From Gibbula magus (lineage: Eukaryota > Mollusca > Gastropoda > Trochida > Trochidae), in contig OW388290.1 in NCBI GenBank assembly GCA_936450465.1, positions 24,603,457-24,667,456 on the forward strand: DNA of 64,000 bases, read 5' to 3'. The position numbers and the translations under genes were made by a program. This document shows positions 11,366 through 23,145 of this stretch, one piece after another. Position 1 is the first letter of the stretch. Each line of letters begins with the position of its first letter. Under the pieces are notes generated by a model, which did no database searches, was not told the DNA's origin, and saw only the letters and a list, made by a program, of their open reading frames with translations.

Positions 11366-12220
11366 CCCGTGGTCGAACGAGTCTTGCGGAAACTAGCATA
11401 ATCTATCTTTGATAAATATTACTTCTTATAATTTGTATATTTCTCCTCGTATTATTTTCTTTAAAATGTTTCAACCATAGCATATCGCATAACTGTTGTG
11501 TATAATTGATGAATATGACCATGTTAACCAGCTGTATGGTCGTGACTAGAATTGTACATGCTCAACTTCACAAATATCAACCCGGAACTAATGAATATTA
11601 TCAAGGACTATACACCGAATAAATATTTTTGTTTGTGAAATGACATTTTCCGGTTATGCATCACAGCCCCCAGTCACTTTGTAAATGCGCAATTCACGAC
11701 CCAAGACAGCAGTTGCAGACCTTCATCTTAGAGTATATCAGTCAGAATAAAGACTTAAAACAGTCAGAATATGTGCATTTGCCAAATTTTAAATATAATC
11801 TGCATCCTGCCTACATAATAAACGTCTAATAGAACTGTAAAGATCACCTATATTACTGTGATTGACATAGTTTGACCTTTGTAAACGCGACCACAGTAAA
11901 TCATCCAGATGAAGAAATTAAGCAAATGTCACATAATAAATATAGCACTTTAGGATACAAGAAAGCTTCACCTGTCGACACATAAAATTAGTCCATTATA
12001 AACAAATAAACTGTATATAACTACCGTGAACGTGGAGCAAGGGCTGTCTTCTGAAAACTGAACGGTTCATGGTCTGGAACGCTAAATTCAAGACCACGTC
12101 GACGGCAATTCTTGTCTCCTTGTTATGGCTGAATGAACACTGCACGTCTCACTCGAAGGTCACACTGATCTCAAGGAAAACAGGATTTGTGCAGTTTTTT
12201 ATTTGAGGAATGCATGTTTC
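11366..12220. other. Intergenic stretch, nothing recognised
   Basis: AT-rich, no coding signal, no repeat structure that I could support. Confidence 0.5.
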
Positions 12221-12229
12221 CATGTACTG

Positions 12230-12323
<94 letters not shown>
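12230..12323. repeat. (TA)n microsatellite
   Basis: About 94 bp of alternating TA with one interruption near 12285. The apparent reading frame of Ile-Tyr repeats across it is an artefact. Confidence 0.97.
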
Positions 12324-12328
<5 letters not shown>

Positions 12329-12394
12329 TATAACAATGATATATACATCATTTTGTTTTTATTTCCGTTTTTGCTTTACAGGCATACATCATAC

Positions 12395-13386
12395 GCGTCT
12401 AGGACAAAAGCCACCCAGGCATAACCCACCCGGACAAAAGCCACCCGGACAAAAGCCACCTAGGACAATTGCCACCTAGGAAAATTGCCACCTAGGACAA
12501 AAGCCACCCGGACAAATGCCACCTAGGAACATTTTATTTAATTTAAAAAAAACAACAACAAAACAGTTTTTAACTAAGTGATGTATTTGCTCACTTGCTC
12601 TTGTCTTGTTACACAAGTCTGATTAGACTCGTTCAAAACACTTATCAAAACAATATTTTAACTAAGTGATGTATTTGCTATTTACACAAGTCAGGTTCCA
12701 TTATATTCAACAGTAACATTAGCCCTATCTTTATGTGTATGCATTAAGCACTAGAAAAATATATATGTGTCCACCAAAATCGTATCAGCTCAAATTCAAA
12801 GTCAAAGTCTGGTGTTGTGAGCTACATTCGGCATTTCAATTTATGGTAGTGGCGCATTTTTCGGGTCTTTTACCTTTAACTATGCCTGATATTGTCCTCA
12901 AAGCATCTAAATGTAATTTCAACACTAACAGCATTATTTGGTGCATATTTACATAAACCAAGAAAAATGCAAACTTGTCAGAACACTCCAACATTTGAAG
13001 ATTTTCTTGTTTTTTCATCAAAGTTAGTTTTGCATCAAAGGTATTTTTTGTTATCAAAGTTACTTTTTTAATCAAAGTTAATTTTCTAATCAAAGTTATT
13101 TTTTTCATCAAAGTCATTTTTTTCCATCAATGTCTTTTTTTTATTTTATTAAAGTCTTTTTTAACAAAGTTAGTTTTTCATCAAAGTCATGTTTTTCATC
13201 AAACTATTATATTTCATCAAAGTCAGTTATTTTCATAAAAATGTTTTAAAATAACTAAGTGGTTTATGTCCTAGGTGGCATTTGTCCTAGGTGGCAATTG
13301 TCCTAGATGGCTTTTGTCCTGGTGGCATTTGTCTGGGTGGGTTATGTCCGGGTGGCTTTTGTCCGGGTGGCTTTTGTCCTGCTCCC
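12395..13386. mobile_element. Mutator-like foldback element with tandem-repeat ends
   Basis: A 9-bp target duplication ACATCATAC flanks the element (12386-12394 and 13387-13395). Each end is an inverted array of about eight 15-16-bp units of the form GGACAAAAGCCACCY: left 12400-12529, right 13259-13381. Inside, duplicated words (taactaagtgatgtatttgct) precede an array of catcaaagttanttttt units (about 13010-13225). A 9-bp duplication and G-starting ends suit MULE-type elements, and repeat-built ends recall foldback elements. There is no transposase ORF. Confidence 0.8.
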
Positions 13387-13544
13387 ACATCATACATCAC
13401 AAAATGTCAGCAATATACACTACAGTTCATAAATAGAAAACAGTGTACAATACAATACTCTTACTTATATATCTAACTTAGCAACAACAGGTGCAAGGTA
13501 GAACAGAACTTAACAAAACTTCGATCAGTTCCATTATATATAAG

Positions 13545-15011
13545 TGAAGGCATCTTGTGATATCATAATATTTAATGATTTCATTTTTGACAAAACTGAT
13601 TATAGGTACATAAATTCCATGAGCACATTTGAATATGTGTTGTTTATTAAGAGGATGGTTACATTTATAGGATTATTATCATCATTTTTTAAATCCAAAC
13701 AAGAAATTTTCAATAGAAAAATTAATTGTTATTTCTACGGTATGGAGCCATTCTGCTACTTCGTACCATATTCTTCTTAAAATATCACATTTCCAAAAGA
13801 GATGTTCTACAGTTTATATTTCCTTTTGACAAAAGAAACAAATAGGTGAATCAGTATATTTCATTCTATAAAGGAGACATTTTGTTAGCAAAATGTTGTG
13901 AATAATCCTGTATTGTAACCACCTTATTCAGTACTTTTAGTACATTTCTTTGGAACAATATTATAAATCACCAATCCTTGTCGGTGAAACATCTGTCTAA
14001 GATGCGTTCCCATTTGGTTTGGAATAGCATGGTAGCCTGATAAAGGATGAGTTCAAGAGAGAATTATATATGTACTTATTTCCCGCCGGTGTGTTCAGTA
14101 GTTGATAATTTAGTGGATAAATAGGGTTTTGCAGCGGTTTTCTAAATTTATAAATGTTATGCTTGTGTGCAAAATACTTTATTGCTGCCTTTATTCCTTC
14201 AAAAGTTAAAGAAATTGGTTTTAGGTATTTTTCCAGGAATTCCTCAAATGTGAATAACCTACCCTCTTCATTTATAATGTCATTAACATAAACTATACCT
14301 ATGTTGTTTTTTCAGGTTATCATAAAATATTGGTTTGTTATCAATAATTATGTTGTGGTTGTTCCAGATTGTTTGGCTTTTTATTTGATTTTCTGTTAAA
14401 GTGCTTGATTCACATTTTGTCAGGAATATCTCCCACACATTAAAAACATCTTTCCAAAATATATTGGATAACTTCCCTTTACAAAATTCATTTATATATT
14501 TCGAGCTGCCAGACCAGATGGAGTACGGATGAGGTAATGCATTTCTGATAATATAACTCCATTTATTATTGCTAGTAATAAGTCTACTTATCCATTTTAA
14601 TTTTGGAGCATAAATGACATTTCTTAAGTCTCGAACTCTGATCCCACCATATTCGGGATTTAAAGTGATAATATTTTTCTTTACTTTATCAGGCTTACGG
14701 TTCCATATAAATCTAAAACATGATTTCCCCAGCTTATAAAGTCATTGTTTTGGAGGGTTTGGAAGGGCTGAAAATAAATGGTTTAATTGTTAAAGCAAAA
14801 GGGACTTCAAAATAGTATTTCTTCCAAATGGAGTTAATGAACTGGATGACCAAATATTCATTTGTTTTTCACTGCTTGCAATTTTATCCTTATACATGTA
14901 ATTGCTTTCAATACATTTATACATCATGGTATACAATTGTACACAAGGCATAGATACTTTTGACTGATATAACAAGTAATTCAAAATATAGCCATTGGCT
15001 CTGTAGCTCAT
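13545..15011 (-). mobile_element. L1/Tx1-like LINE remnant
   Basis: Reading the reverse strand from 15011, frames carry LTPFGRNTILKSLLL and then, past stops and shifts, a region near 14640-14760 that matches the FIWNRKPDKVK...P-GGIR stretch typical of L1/Tx1 proteins. It ends in LFWKCDILRRIWYEVAEWLH near 13,800. Several frame breaks show it is dead. Confidence 0.7.
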
Positions 15012-15995
15012 CAGATTTTAAATAAAAATAACAACATATTAATAATTACTTATATGAAATATGATTAAATTTAAAAAAATAGGGTTTCACAAAATAAATA
15101 TCTAAAACAATTTCTGTTAGATCCTCAATTATTAATTTTCAAGTCTCAATTTCTCTTTCTTAACAACCATTTATAAAGCACATGTTAGAACTCACATATT
15201 TGGGATTACCTCCCTATAGCTTAGTCTCTATACTGACTGAAGTGAAGGGCACATGAAATCTCAAGAGTACTGTTCAAAGCTTCCTACAATACGTTTTTTT
15301 TTAGGTTGTTACCCTGTGATCCATATTTGGGGTCACAAGGTCACCAATTTTACAATTTAAAATCCATTGTGGCTTAAAAGTATGTATACATCAACTCAGC
15401 CTTCTAGGTCTTTTCATTCTGAAGAAGAAGATGAAAATAGGTGTTTAGGTTGTGGCCTATAAGGCCCTTATTTGGGGCCACAGAGTTCACCAAATCTACA
15501 ATTTAGAATCCCCATTGGCCAAGGAGTCTTCACATAAAATTTCAGCTCTCTGGTTTTGGAGAAGAAGTCAAAAAGCGAAAAGTTTACTGACGGACGGACG
15601 CCATGCCATAAGCCCATCGGGCAAGGAGTCTGCATACAACGTGTCAACTCTCTAGACCTTTCGGTACAGGAGAAGATGAAAAGTCGTGACCCCCGTGACC
15701 CTATTTGAGGTCACGGGGTCAACAAATCTACAATTCATAATCCCCATTGGCCAAGGAGTCTACACACAACATTCCAGCTTTCAAGAACTTTTGGAACTGG
15801 AGAAGAAGATAAAAACAGGTTTTTATAGTCGTGACCCCTGTGACACTATTTGGGGTCATGGGGTCACCAAATCTACACTTTAGAATCCGCATTTGCCATG
15901 GAGTCTGCACATAAAAATTCATCACTGTAGAGTCATTGGTTCTAGAGAAGTCGAAAAAGCGAAAAGTTTACGGACGGACGGACGCTATGACATAA
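14985..15995 (+). mobile_element. Pearl-like tandem-core element, family A, copy 1
   Basis: The head reads ggctctgtagctcatcag. Next come four or so ~145-bp core units, each with GACCCC-TATTTGGGGTCAC, ATCTACAATTTAGAATCC, GGCCAAGGAGTC and GGAGAAGAAG words. It ends in acggacggacg and a clipped tail. A second short tail motif interrupts the array near 15,590. The head + core repeats + ACGG tract + tail order is that of oyster pearl/CvA elements, regarded as non-autonomous Helitron relatives. Confidence 0.65.
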
Positions 15996-16700
15996 AAGAC
16001 ATACATCAAATATATAATAGTATACAAAACATAGTCAAAAGAGAATATGAAAGGTTGGAGTAGGTAGGTAGGACGAGTGTAAAACCCATAAAGATAAGTT
16101 AGTGTGTAACTGTCCAGGTCTTGAAGTAAAGAGTGGTAGGGAAACTTTGTTCTATGTTTATATTTACCTATATATAATTGTTCGTTCATGTTGAAAGTTT
16201 CAATCTCTGCGATTTATAAATGTTATAAATACTTTCAGAGTTGGTATTGAGATGATTGAGAAGCCAGTTCTAGTATTATTTGTTATGTATTTGAAGGATT
16301 TTAGCCAATAATGTCGCATTTTATTTGTAAAAGTATATATATCACCTACGTTTCATATAAAAAGCATTCGTCACAGGTCATACCATATTTTGTGTTGCTG
16401 GTGCTAGAGGTAAACTCGTTTATGGTAAAAGGTTTACTTCCTCTCGACATTAATTAAAATATAATAACATAACATTTTAGTGCCCACGTTGAGATCAAAT
16501 ATAATTTGAAATAATTGAAATCATTGTTATTATTCTTATGAAATTATTCAAATAGATTTTCTATGTTAATGTCTTTGATAGAACTATTTTGGATTTCAGA
16601 TCATCTAAATTAGTATTTTGGCAAATTAAATCCTCCGAAGGCATATTGTCAATGTAAAAATAAAACGTTCGTTTAAGGCTTGCCGAGCATACTAGCGACG
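15996..16700. other. Intergenic stretch, nothing recognised
   Basis: AT-rich with no supported gene or repeat. Confidence 0.45.
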
Positions 16701-16739
16701 AGTGACAAAGCGCAGGGCCCCTTGTGTGCTAAGGAATAC

Positions 16740-16830
16740 AATTTAGAGTTATCCTTCGGTCTTTTCCGCTGTGAGCTATCGCCATTTTGTTGGACAGTTT
16801 ACTGAAGGTCAGAAGCGGTTGGTTAGATTT
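16740..16830 (+). promoter_or_regulatory. Candidate COX6B promoter and first exon
   Basis: GTCTTTTCCGCTGTGAG is a pyrimidine-rich initiator followed by CGCCATTTTGTTGG, a good YY1-type site. YY1 and TOP-like starts are common at nuclear genes for respiratory subunits. A spliced leader joining here to the acceptor at 18451-18452 is inferred, not shown. Confidence 0.35.
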
Positions 16831-17956
16831 GCATGGGTTATTGCTTTTGAATGAGATTTTCGACGATCTTTTAACTGTCTTATGTCACTTTTTCATTTTT
16901 GCAAATTCGATGATGGTTTTAATAACATTCAAGCCAGTTTGGACTCACGTTTTGTTCGATTTGTTTTGCCCTTTCAATGTCAGTATCCGACATGTGCCTG
17001 TATCTAAATATCACGAATCAGTCTGAACTTATTATTTAATATTAACTGTATAAATTTGATAGTGAATAAGTAATATATGTGATATTATGTTTTATAACCA
17101 AACAATTCATCAGTAAGGGTTTACAATGTCAAACTTAAAATGGACACACATGCTGATGAAAAGTAAAGATAACCAACCTTTCAAAATCATTATCAGTCCA
17201 TTTGATATTTGATATTCAATCATTCAATATCATAATCAATTAATCTCTCAAGCATTTCACTTAAGATGAAATAAATGTTATGTTTACAAATTACATGATT
17301 TCACCATTTTGGGTCTCAAAATCTTATAGTTTTAGTTTAATTTGTTGTTAGGGGGTGTGACTTTTGGATTACCTTTGTTCGTTCATGTTCAATAAGGTTA
17401 ACTTATTACGTAAGTGTACTGCCACAAAATATTTGCAAACATTTAGAAACGGGATGCAATTAAATTTAAGGTTTATAACTAATGTCGAAAGGACAGAAGG
17501 TTCACAATTTCAAAGGATTGTAATTTCCTATTTGGTTAAATCTTTACTATGAAATTAAAATAATGCAGAAGATTTGGTGAAAGAAATTAAACATGCTTTA
17601 TATACAATGTTTCCATGGTAACAAGGGAGGGTTCTATCAGTGTTTTTGTGGAAAACAAAATTGAAGGGCATATTCCTGTTTACACGTTTTATTAACATGT
17701 GTATGAATGTAACACAATTCAGTTACTGAGGGTAATAGAGTTGAGCTTGTTTTTGGCAATTTGATACAGACTAGCATATATTCATTGCAGTCACCGGCAA
17801 TCTGGAAGACTTTGTTGTGTAGCATATCAAAACATTGTTGATCAGTCCTAAGTCTAATGATAAATCATTTGTTACTTTGTGGATTTTCTATCTTGTATAT
17901 GTTTCATTATTAAAAACGTTTTTCTCATTTCACATAATGCACATAAAAGGCATATA

Positions 17957-18114
17957 CAGTAGAACACGGATATAGCGAACACACGGATATAGCGAACAAA
18001 TGTATAAGTCCCTTCAAAAGCCCTATGATTAAAATAATACGTGTATAGCGAACAACGGACATAGCAAACAAAATTCTTTGATCCCTTGGAGTTTGTTATA
18101 TCCGAGTTCTACTG
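17957..18114. mobile_element. pogo/Tigger-like MITE, TA target
   Basis: CAGTAGAACACGGATATA at the left and its near-complement TATATCCGAGTTCTACTG at the right are flanked by TA on both sides. Internal copies of the word ggatatagcgaaca repeat. It is 158 bp with no ORF. Confidence 0.75.
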
Positions 18115-18180
18115 TACTTAAATAGTACCCTCTCTTTAAGACTAATAAGTAAGAGTAAGTAATTGAAATGTTGGTAAGAT

Positions 18181-18282
18181 GAAGAATTAACAATTTTATG
18201 GATCTACAACTTCTATATTGCATTGATATGCATAATGTTTCAATAAAGAAGTTGTAAATCCATAAATTGTTTAATTCTCCAT
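18181..18282. repeat. Snap-back repeat with ~36-bp arms
   Basis: gaattaacaattttatggat... and its near-complement ...atccataaattgtttaattc form arms around about 25 nt. Half-copies with the same core (ttatggatatacaacttctt) occur near 30,455-30,490 and, weaker, near 25,085-25,125. Confidence 0.7.
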
Positions 18283-18465
18283 TTGTATAAAACTTTAAAA
18301 TAGACATGTCCTCTGTGGTCAGTCTTAATTTTAATGTGGATACTATAGTGCTCTCAATGACACATAATAAATGGTTTCTTGTTAATCATGCCTTGAGTAA
18401 TATTTTGAGTGTCGTATTGCAGGTTTTATTAATCTGATGATTATTTCCACAGTAAAGTTGCCATC

Positions 18466-19539
18466 ATGTCGGGAGAGTACCAACTGAAGACTGCCCCTTT
18501 TGATGCTCGCTTCCCCAACATGAACCAGACAAGGTAAGTGTTTGTCTTCTATCCAGATGGTATCTTTGAGAAACCTGGAAATTTTTGCAAATTTGACCTA
18601 ATATCCCTTAAATGTTTTATAAGTTTGGCACTTAGTTTTACCATTGCAAAGGATCTTCCTCTGTTTTGGGATAGGCCAAACTATCCTCCTCACTCTGCTG
18701 ATTACCAATGAACAACAAATGTCCTATAAAATAATCTGCTTGACAAACATTACACATTTAATGAAGGAAATAAGTTTACAAGCTTATCTACTTGTTCCAT
18801 ATCCTTACAACTTGATAACATTGTTTGAACATATATATTGAGGATATTATACGAATGTCTATGTAATACTATGTATAGACTGTATCAAATGAGAATTAAT
18901 GAAAATTGTTGAATTTTGTTACCCAGGAACTGTTGGCAGAACTATGTAGACTTCCACCGGTGTCAGAAGATCAAGGGAGAAGACTACGCTCCATGTGATT
19001 ACTTCAAGCGTGTATACAAGAGCATGTGCCCCAACTCATGGGTGAGCTTTCATTAGATTAAATGAAATATAAATGATTTTCTTGAAAATGGAAATATTTT
19101 TTTCCAAGGAAATTTGAAGTAAACATGTTTAGGAGACTATTGTACCATGAGTGCATTCATGATTTCAGGAGTCAAGACACTAAGGTTAACCATCTTATTT
19201 TAGTGTTTTGTGAAAAGAGATGCTTATTATGCAAGTTCAAACAAATCAAACTGTTTGGTAGCTAAGTAAAACTCCTAAAATTTTTATGCACAATTATGAG
19301 TTTTTTGAAATGGTTGCAACTTTCACCGAATTGAAGCTTGGTCATCACATTGTCAAGCTACTTTGAGTTCTTGATAGAAACAGACCACATTTGCCTTCAA
19401 GAGTAGCCCTCAAACAATTCTAACATACATAGTTTCTCTTAGTGACTTGTGATCATCTTTGTAACGCATGGCTGATATATTGCAGACTGAGAAGTGGGAC
19501 GAGCAGAGAGAGGCAAACTGCTTCCCCGGCAAGATTTAA
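18466..19539 (+). CDS. COX6B: Cytochrome c oxidase subunit 6B
   Basis: Exons 18466-18533, 18927-19041 and 19486-19539 join in phase to 78 residues, the usual length. The protein sits on the intermembrane-space face of complex IV and helps hold the dimer together and dock cytochrome c. The family signature is complete: a CX9C pair ([11 protein letters not shown]) and a CX10C pair ([12 protein letters not shown]) form the twin-cysteine hairpin imported through the Mia40 path. The start follows a CAG acceptor at 18452 and has a fair context (GCCATCATGT), so an upstream non-coding exon is implied. AATAAA lies at 19826-19831, giving a 3' UTR of about 300 nt. Host gene, intact. Confidence 0.97.
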
Positions 19540-19825
19540 CACTGGCACATTCTAGGCTGATCATCTATCTGTGTTTACCAAGAGCTCATTAACATCCACT
19601 GGGAGAGCCATACCATTGCTAACTTGACGTGATCACAGGGCTGCACACAGACTGCTAGTTGTTAAATACGTTTTGTTGTTCATGATTATTGGATATGAAT
19701 GTCATAGTGTGTGGAGAGATATTTTTAATTTAAAAATCATACAAATATTTCTAGTTACTGATGCCCCAGACTTTGTGTAAATAACTGTGGCCCCAAATCC
19801 ATTTTTGTGTGGATCGCAGGAAGCG

Positions 19826-19831
19826 AATAAA
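19826..19831 (+). terminator. Polyadenylation signal of COX6B
   Basis: AATAAA about 290 bp after the COX6B stop, followed by a GT-rich stretch (cttgtttgttctttt) suitable as the downstream element. Confidence 0.75.
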
Positions 19832-19999
19832 AGGTTTCCTTCGGACAATCATCTTGTTTGTTCTTTTATAAATACATGCACAAGTGTACTTAAGAACCTT
19901 GCTGTTCCCAAGCATTTTCATTTATAAGTTACTTTGATCCAGGATTAAATCCCTTCTGTGTTAGGATTGGATTTAAACAAATATATCTGCACAATCATG

Positions 20000-20349
20000 T
20001 AAGGCTGTGCAATACACGTATTGCAATACGATTTTCATATTGCAATATATTGCACCAACAAATACTAAGTAAAATTTATGCAATTATTTTGTAAAAGGCA
20101 CATTTACTGACATAACTTACATGCACAAAATTATTTTGAAATGCTAGAATATGAGTTGAACTGTATTACAAATGATCTTTTTAAAAATTTGAAAGTCATT
20201 TTGTCAAATGTGTCATGTTTAAACTGCAAAAAGAAGTATAAAAGTTGAAAAGAGTTCATTTAGCATTTTGCAATATATTGTGGTATGTATTGCAATACAG
20301 TTCAGCAAAACGTATCACAATACAAAAATTGAGGCAATGCACAGCCCTA
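20000..20349. mobile_element. hAT MITE with 8-bp target duplication
   Basis: CAATCATG lies on both sides (19992-19999, 20350-20357). The ends are TAAGGCTGTGCAAT and, from the right, TAGGGCTGTGCATT, a common hAT end type. The body is rich in ttgcaata words. It is 350 bp, non-coding. Confidence 0.9.
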
Positions 20350-20514
20350 CAATCATGTAGTCTCTAAATATTAACTAGCCCTTGGAAGTAATGGTCATTA
20401 CTACTACCGGTAGCTCAGTACGTTTGTCACAAGCAATCGGACATTTCTATCCCAGATTTCTGTATGTATCCAAAAGAACAAACTTTGATCCCCTAAGCCT
20501 AAGGACAAGTTAAT

Positions 20515-20605
20515 CTCTCAAAACTCAGTTTTTTGGATACAGTGGTTCTGGAGAAGTCGAAATAGTTGCTGGATGGCCCATGCCATGGCATGAGCCCAGG
20601 TGAGC
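20515..20605 (+). mobile_element. Tail fragment of pearl-like family A
   Basis: ggttctggagaagtcgaaat... catgccatggcatgagccc...gtgagct matches the tail of the complete copy ending at 56,370 without its ACGG tract. Only the tail is recognisable. Confidence 0.5.
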
Positions 20606-20659
20606 TGACAGTCATTGAACATATTGGCAGATTGGAGGCCTGTACCAAATTTTTACACA

Positions 20660-20830
20660 CCTCCGGTACATGCGCGAAGTGAAAGGAGTGACTCCAAACT
20701 ATGATCTGGGTGTAATGGTTGTGATACTGCCGAAGCGGTGTTAAAGATTAACTCACTCTTTTTGAAACAAGGGTCGCATGCTCAGAACAATGTTTGGAAC
20801 CACTCCTTTCACTTTGCACATGTATGGGAT
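20660..20830. repeat. Inverted repeat with ~40-bp arms
   Basis: gaagtgaaaggagtgactccaaac (20675 on) pairs with gtttggaaccactcctttcac (about 20790-20812), with cgtacatgcg/cacatgtatg-like continuation. Probably a small MITE; target duplication not found. Confidence 0.55.
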
Positions 20831-21163
20831 GTTGGGAACAAACACCAATCATTGAAAGGGGCAGGCCTTTAGATTGGCAGTATAGTGTCAATGACATGGA
20901 ATGTCATTTAACTGTTCATAATTTACATCTTTGGTATCCTCGAAAACCAAATAGGTTAATGACAAGCTCATCATCCGGCTTCAGAGCAGCATTAGGAGTT
21001 ACAACTAGACTGGGAGTGAATGGCAAGTAAAATTTAAGGACTAGTTAAATTAGGACAATATTAGGTTAGACCAGGGTAATAATGTGACAACCATGCGCTT
21101 TGAGCATACCTTTATGGCATGGATACTGCGCAATATAAATGCCACTATTATTATTAATATGTA

Positions 21164-21270
21164 ATGGAGAATGCATGAGGAGCCGTGGATTCGTTAAAAA
21201 TAATCAACGAGCCCCGCAGCGGCGAGTTGATTATTTTTAACGAATCCATGGCTCCTCATGCATTCTCCAT
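21164..21270. repeat. 45-bp-arm hairpin with GC-rich centre
   Basis: Arms 21164-21208 and 21226-21270 pair with a single mismatch around gagccccgcagcggcga. The surrounding DNA is AT-rich. The design is like the hairpin at 10,266 although the arm sequence is unrelated. Confidence 0.9.
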
Positions 21271-21591
21271 CTTAATCCATGTATGACGTCACAAAACATA
21301 CATATATGATTATCTAGCATTATAGACAATTCATTTCAATTATGTAACCAAAAAACTTTTTTTGCAAATTTCGGTGCCCATTCATCGGATATGGTACACG
21401 TAGCTTCGATCCTTATGAAATGGATTCTTCCACGCACTTGCATGGCGCAAATCTTCCACGCAAAGCGATTTGACTGACAGCCAAACTCCTGCATTTCATG
21501 TGTTTCAGCACGATCCCCATGCGTTTCACACTTTACCTGTCTTGTTTAGAATGCAGGGATCTTACTGACAATCAAATGATTTCCAGGAGGC

Positions 21592-21670
21592 CTGGTAGTC
21601 TAATAGGTTAGGGCGCTGCGTAACAGACGAAGGGTAACATGTTCTATTCCCGGGTCAGACATTACAAAAA
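21592..21670 (+). repeat. tRNA-like SINE head
   Basis: ggcctggtagtctaataggt resembles a degenerate box A and gttctattcccgggtc a box B at roughly tRNA spacing. It does not fold as a clean tRNA by eye, so a SINE head or tRNA pseudogene is more likely than a working tRNA. Confidence 0.4.
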
Positions 21671-21879
21671 TATTCAGATATTTTAAAATATCTAATCAGA
21701 TATACTAAGACAAAATACATCATTCTTGAACAAATTACTTTGTGAGCCATTACGAAAATGTCAAAACCTGACACCCCTCTTGACTGGATTAGTCAATGAC
21801 CAGTAGATTCTTAAAAATAATTCACTGTCAACATAATAGAGTGACGTCATCACCATGGATTAAGAATTGGAGATGTATT

Positions 21880-22085
21880 TGGACTAGTACATTGGGGTTC
21901 GAATCCTGTCAGGAGCTCGTCTACTGTGGAGAACTGTTCTACAGGCAGTAAATTTGGGTGCAATGATTCTCCAAATTGGCGCAGTACCAACCATGGTTCT
22001 CTAGTTCCATCGCAATGCATAGCCACCACGTTGCAGGCTTCCTCCCTGCAATATTACTAGCAGCTGTAAAATACTCATACATATG
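21880..22085 (+). repeat. SINE copy related to that at 1.4 kb
   Basis: Begins with a box-B-like GGGGTTCGAATCCTGTC and shares tttgggtgcaatg, accatggttc, tgcatagccacca and cttcctccctgcaata with the copy at 1372-1618 in the same order. Confidence 0.6.
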
Positions 22086-22639
22086 ACCTCCAGAGGATAG
22101 ATTGTACATCAACATGCTGGGAGTACTTTCGTCCATGACATATGCATGCAAAGTGTTCGTTGGATTACGTAGTTAGATTTTGTCTTTAGCATGTAATATA
22201 TGAAAGCATGCAAATAAGACATTTCCCTCCCATCAAACACTGCGAGACACAAAGTTCAAAATAATGCAGTTTATTTCTCATCTCTTGAGTTAATGTACAT
22301 AAAAGTGGTTCAGATTTATTCATAATGACCTTTGACACACTTAAAGAAACAAAGAACATAATTTTATTATCTCTTATCAGTAAGAAACTATTACAAATAT
22401 ATACTTCGTCGGTAGCTTGCAAACAAAATGGTATTTTATATAATTTCTTGCAATAAAATTGGTAAACAGTCTTACTAACAATAAGGTCATATACCCAATA
22501 AAGAAGACACTATTAGCAGTTGGCAGTCACATTATGCTTATATCCGATTTAGTATAATGGATGGATATTTTCTCACAAAAGGGAGTTGGACGGTTAACGA
22601 TAGAACACCATATGTATGACAAAGCCCGTCAAAGAAATA

Positions 22640-23145
22640 TATTGTATAGGAGACATTTTAAGCACTTAAAATATTTGTTGAACTAACTATATCTTATAAA
22701 CTTGCCAGCTTATACACAATAACAAGATTTTGAACAGTTTTATATGATATTGATTTAAAAAATTAATTGCTTTACAGTTTTAGACATATATTGGGCATAA
22801 CTCAATAACTGGCAAAGGTGAATCCCCATCTCCATACTAAGTAATCTTTTTAATACTTTGTATATTTTATCTTTCTGAACATGCCCAAGGTGCAAGTAGT
22901 TCACATCCATACCTTAGCAGTGCATAAAGTTTAATATATTGTATAAACATATACAGGATTTCACTTGAATTTACTATTTAATTGCTTCACAGCTTCAGAC
23001 ATACATTGGACACAACTTGATAACTGGCAAAGGTGAATGTCCATCTCCATACCGAGAAATCCTTTACTCGGTAGTAGTAGTTTAAATCCATTTCTACATA
23101 AAGTTTAAAATATTGTATAAATACATAAGGGATTTCACTATGATA
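22640..23145. repeat. Diverged direct duplication, ~213-bp spacing
   Basis: Words such as cataactcaataactggcaa...ggtgaatccccatctccatac near 22,795-22,840 recur as cacaacttgataactggcaa...ggtgaatgtccatctccatac near 23,010-23,055; aagtttaatatattgtataaa also recurs. An old two-copy tandem repeat with no coding content. Confidence 0.6.

Noticed and set aside
12210..12479. Open frame across the (TA)n tract into the PPGQKPPG-like repeats
   Set aside because: It is a microsatellite plus the repeat-built end of the foldback element; no host coding signal.
21592..21670. Functional tRNA gene
   Set aside because: Boxes A and B are recognisable but arms do not pair well; a SINE head fits better.
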